Of a stretch of 64,000 nt of DNA, positions 62,430 through 64,000 are shown in pieces (position 1 is the first letter of the stretch; every line of letters starts with the position of its first letter). Source of the DNA: SAR202 cluster bacterium (GTDB lineage: Bacteria > Chloroflexota > Dehalococcoidia > Lucifugimonadales > VXLM01); assembly GCA_022448725.1 (NCBI GenBank), contig JAKUTR010000004.1, positions 58,158-122,157 of the forward strand. The letters are read 5' to 3'. Made by a program: the position numbers and the translations under genes. The notes under the pieces were generated by a model. The model had not been told where the DNA came from. It saw only the letters and a program-made list of their open reading frames with translations, and did no database searches.

Positions 62430-63052
62430 TCATATCGCAAGTGCACAGTCATGTCTCCGGTAGGTGGAACAGTGAACTCGCGGGTTGATCACCAATAGGC
62501 ACCTCCCATCCTGTAGATTACGGCCAAGGCACATACCTACAATAATACTTGCTTATTTCGCTTTCTTTATTATTTGTATTGCCTATTTCATGAATTTATA
62601 TCGCTTATACGACTTTGTGCGATGTCACCCAATAACTGTGAGTGTTCCCACCAACAAATTATTCAGTCTGTTAAATCTAACTGTTGAATCTAACGCGGTA
62701 TCCTTCAAACGCACTCTCCTTTTTTTACGCATCGATGATGCGATGTGAGTGTTGATCACTTATATTCGTTCAAGAACCTGATGGGAAAAAATCAGGGCGA
62801 AACTGACGCCGGGATTACCCCACTAGATAACTACCCTCACCGACTCGGGTTGTACGGCAACCAAACTCTTGTGATAGGTAACTTCTGACATAACTGGATT
62901 AAGGCGGTCCAAGTTCAATTAGAAGAACTCAGTCTGTGGTATGGCCCTCTGGTACGGTCCACCGAGGCCCACTGGCAACGTCAAAGTAGTTCCTACACGG
63001 TCTCTAATCGTTGGCTATCAAACAGTGTGCGGTGGGCTATTGGTGAAAATGG
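62430..63052. other. Gene-free AT-rich spacer before the tRNA pair
   Basis: About 620 bases. The left part is AT-rich with a seven-T run near 62720 and a small palindrome (CGCATC-GAT-GATGCG) just after it. I see no reliable reading frame or ribosome-binding site. Confidence 0.55.
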
Positions 63053-63129
63053 TGGCGACCCCGACCGGATTCGAACCGGCGATCTCTGCCTTGACAGGGC
63101 AGTGTGTTAAGCCGCTACACCACGGGGCC
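63053..63129 (-). tRNA. tRNA-Asp (GTC)
   Basis: The minus strand gives a full cloverleaf: acceptor GGCCCCG with CGGGGTC (one G-U pair), anticodon loop CTGTCAA for anticodon GTC, and T arm CCGGTTCGAATCCGG. Discriminator G and an encoded CCA follow at 63053-63055. It is 77 bases long, 66 bases from tRNA-Val on the same strand. Confidence 0.95.
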
Positions 63130-63195
63130 GCGATGAAGACATCAAGCTATACTTGGAATTGTAGTAGTTGGTCGTTTACTGGTCAATAGAGTAGG

Positions 63196-63272
63196 TGGTG
63201 GGCGGTAATGGATTCGAACCAATGACCTCATCGATGTCAACGATGCGCTCTAACCAACTGAGCTAACCGCCC
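63196..63272 (-). tRNA. tRNA-Val (GAC)
   Basis: Cloverleaf on the minus strand: acceptor GGGCGGT with ACCGCCC, D arm TAGCTCAGTTGGTTAGAGC, anticodon loop TTGACAT for anticodon GAC, and T arm TTGGTTCGAATCCA. Discriminator A with encoded CCA lies at 63196-63198. Upstream of and probably co-transcribed with tRNA-Asp. Confidence 0.95.
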
Positions 63273-63384
63273 ACGAGGCCCACTGAGACCAGCTAGGAAC
63301 AAGTCTAACAACGGGCGCGTACTGTGGTCAACCTACATTTTGACAACGGTAGCTACCAGAGTTATGGTCACGAGGGGTCTTCAA

Positions 63385-64000
63385 ATGAGTAAGCTTTATC
63401 ACACCGAAACTGGGCACGCTATCCCTACGCTAGCAGAGGAGATAACTGTTTGGCGGCGGGTTCGCAAGGTGCTCGATCTCCCACAGACTAATTCGTCCGT
63501 GAAGCTATATGTAATGGCAAGAGCTTATCCAGGCTCAAAGTTACCTCTGCACATATCGGTAAACGGCAACTTGGTTGAGTCCATTAAACCAGAGCGAGAT
63601 TTGCATTGGTGGTACACCCTAGAGGTGGAACCAGAACTGTTTCAGGCAGGTGCAAATACCATCGAATTATGGTGCGATTCAACTGCAATGAACGCGTGGG
63701 CAATAGCGATTGAACCAGGCCACGCGGAACCACGCAGCTTCGTAACAGATGATGGTGGAATCACATGGAGAAACCAGCGAATGGCCTACTTGAATGTAGT
63801 ACGAGGCGAATATCTCGTACGAGCTAGGCTAGCTGAGGGAACAGCTCCAACCCCCCCCACCATGGTCTTTAAGGCTCCTGACAGCTCACGTCTGCGTTCC
63901 CGTAGGAGTCTTCTGCCCCCCTCCGCCCCAGCCCCTAGCCTACCCACAGTGGACCGGCTTCGATCTATCAGCACTTGGCTAGCATCGAGTTGGGAGCATT
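63385..64000 (+). CDS. Beta-sandwich/Asp-box protein, N-terminal part (runs off the window)
   Basis: A 205-codon open frame continuing past the window. It starts with MSKLYHTETGH; GAGGGG lies upstream of the ATG. The segment KLPLHISVNGNLVESI, then QAGANTIELWCDS, looks like the beta-sandwich strands seen at the C-terminus of the TIM-barrel proteins at 7872 and 54323. An Asp-box-like TDDGGITWRN follows near residue 117. A proline- and serine-rich linker occurs at the end of the visible part. No signal peptide. Its full architecture and role are unknown. Confidence 0.62.
   Translation, partial: MSKLYHTETGHAIPTLAEEITVWRRVRKVLDLPQTNSSVKLYVMARAYPGSKLPLHISVNGNLVESIKPERDLHWWYTLEVEPELFQAGANTIELWCDSTAMNAWAIAIEPGHAEPRSFVTDDGGITWRNQRMAYLNVVRGEYLVRARLAEGTAPTPPTMVFKAPDSSRLRSRRSLLPPSAPAPSLPTVDRLRSISTWLASSWEH

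Noticed and set aside
62485..62748. An 87-codon plus-strand frame in the AT-rich spacer
   Set aside because: Composition is that of non-coding AT-rich DNA and no ribosome-binding site is present.
62963..63285. A 12-base direct repeat (CGAGGCCCACTG) at 62963-62974 and 63274-63285 flanking the two tRNA genes
   Set aside because: Looks like a possible attachment-site pair, but there is no integrase or phage gene between the copies and the length is near chance level.

Overview
The window looks like a chromosomal stretch of a free-living bacterium, most likely a marine Chloroflexota of the SAR202 type. That placement is an inference. It rests on the mixture of single-copy housekeeping genes with several families that are expanded in that group: enolase-superfamily enzymes, DapA-like aldolases, CaiB/BaiF CoA-transferase, HyuA/HyuB, phytanoyl-CoA dioxygenase and Asp-box proteins. 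Futalosine-type UbiD/UbiA homologues and frequent TTG starts fit as well. I see no insertion sequence, prophage, CRISPR array or rRNA operon.

Layout. 1-6.4 kb: start of dnaX, ybeY, a small membrane protein, a 3-hydroxybutyrate dehydrogenase, a GalD-like enolase-superfamily enzyme, a family-4 uracil-DNA glycosylase, prs, a DUF805 protein and tRNA-Asn. 6.5-13.5 kb: an Asp-box (sialidase-like) protein, a TIM-barrel glycoside-hydrolase-like protein, valS, a small internally duplicated protein and an alpha/beta hydrolase. 13.6-25.1 kb: a degenerate enolase-superfamily protein facing a co-directional minus-strand series. That series is MFS transporter, CaiB-type CoA-transferase, three tandem paralogues of about 650-680 residues, an aldo/keto reductase and a VOC protein. 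25.2-30.2 kb: a hyuA-hyuB-M19 dipeptidase operon with a good promoter. 30.4-33.9 kb: a CinA-like/nucleotidyltransferase fusion, UbiD and UbiA. 33.9-39.5 kb: a ThDP enzyme, three DapA-like paralogues and a lipoprotein. 39.6-45.6 kb: rplY, uvrA, rsmD, coaD and a coiled-coil protein that seems to start at an AUC codon. 46.1-50 kb: a ferric-iron ABC transporter. 50-58.6 kb: sbcC, lysS, a second TIM-barrel protein, a CCA-adding enzyme, a tyrosine phosphatase and an MBL-fold hydrolase. 58.7-64 kb: a fourth DapA paralogue, a 2-hydroxyacid dehydrogenase, an HpcH-type aldolase, a PhyH oxygenase, tRNA-Asp, tRNA-Val and the start of a beta-sandwich protein.

The accessory genes together suggest catabolism of sugar acids or other oxidised organic compounds: dehydratases (enolase superfamily), lyases (DapA-like, HpcH), oxidoreductases (SDR, AKR, 2-hydroxyacid dehydrogenase), a CoA-transferase and a ring-opening Hyu system. 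Several of the carbohydrate-enzyme-like proteins have no signal peptide, so they probably act inside the cell. The most unusual items are the three-paralogue operon, family members lacking canonical metal or substrate residues, and the non-AUG start at 44953.
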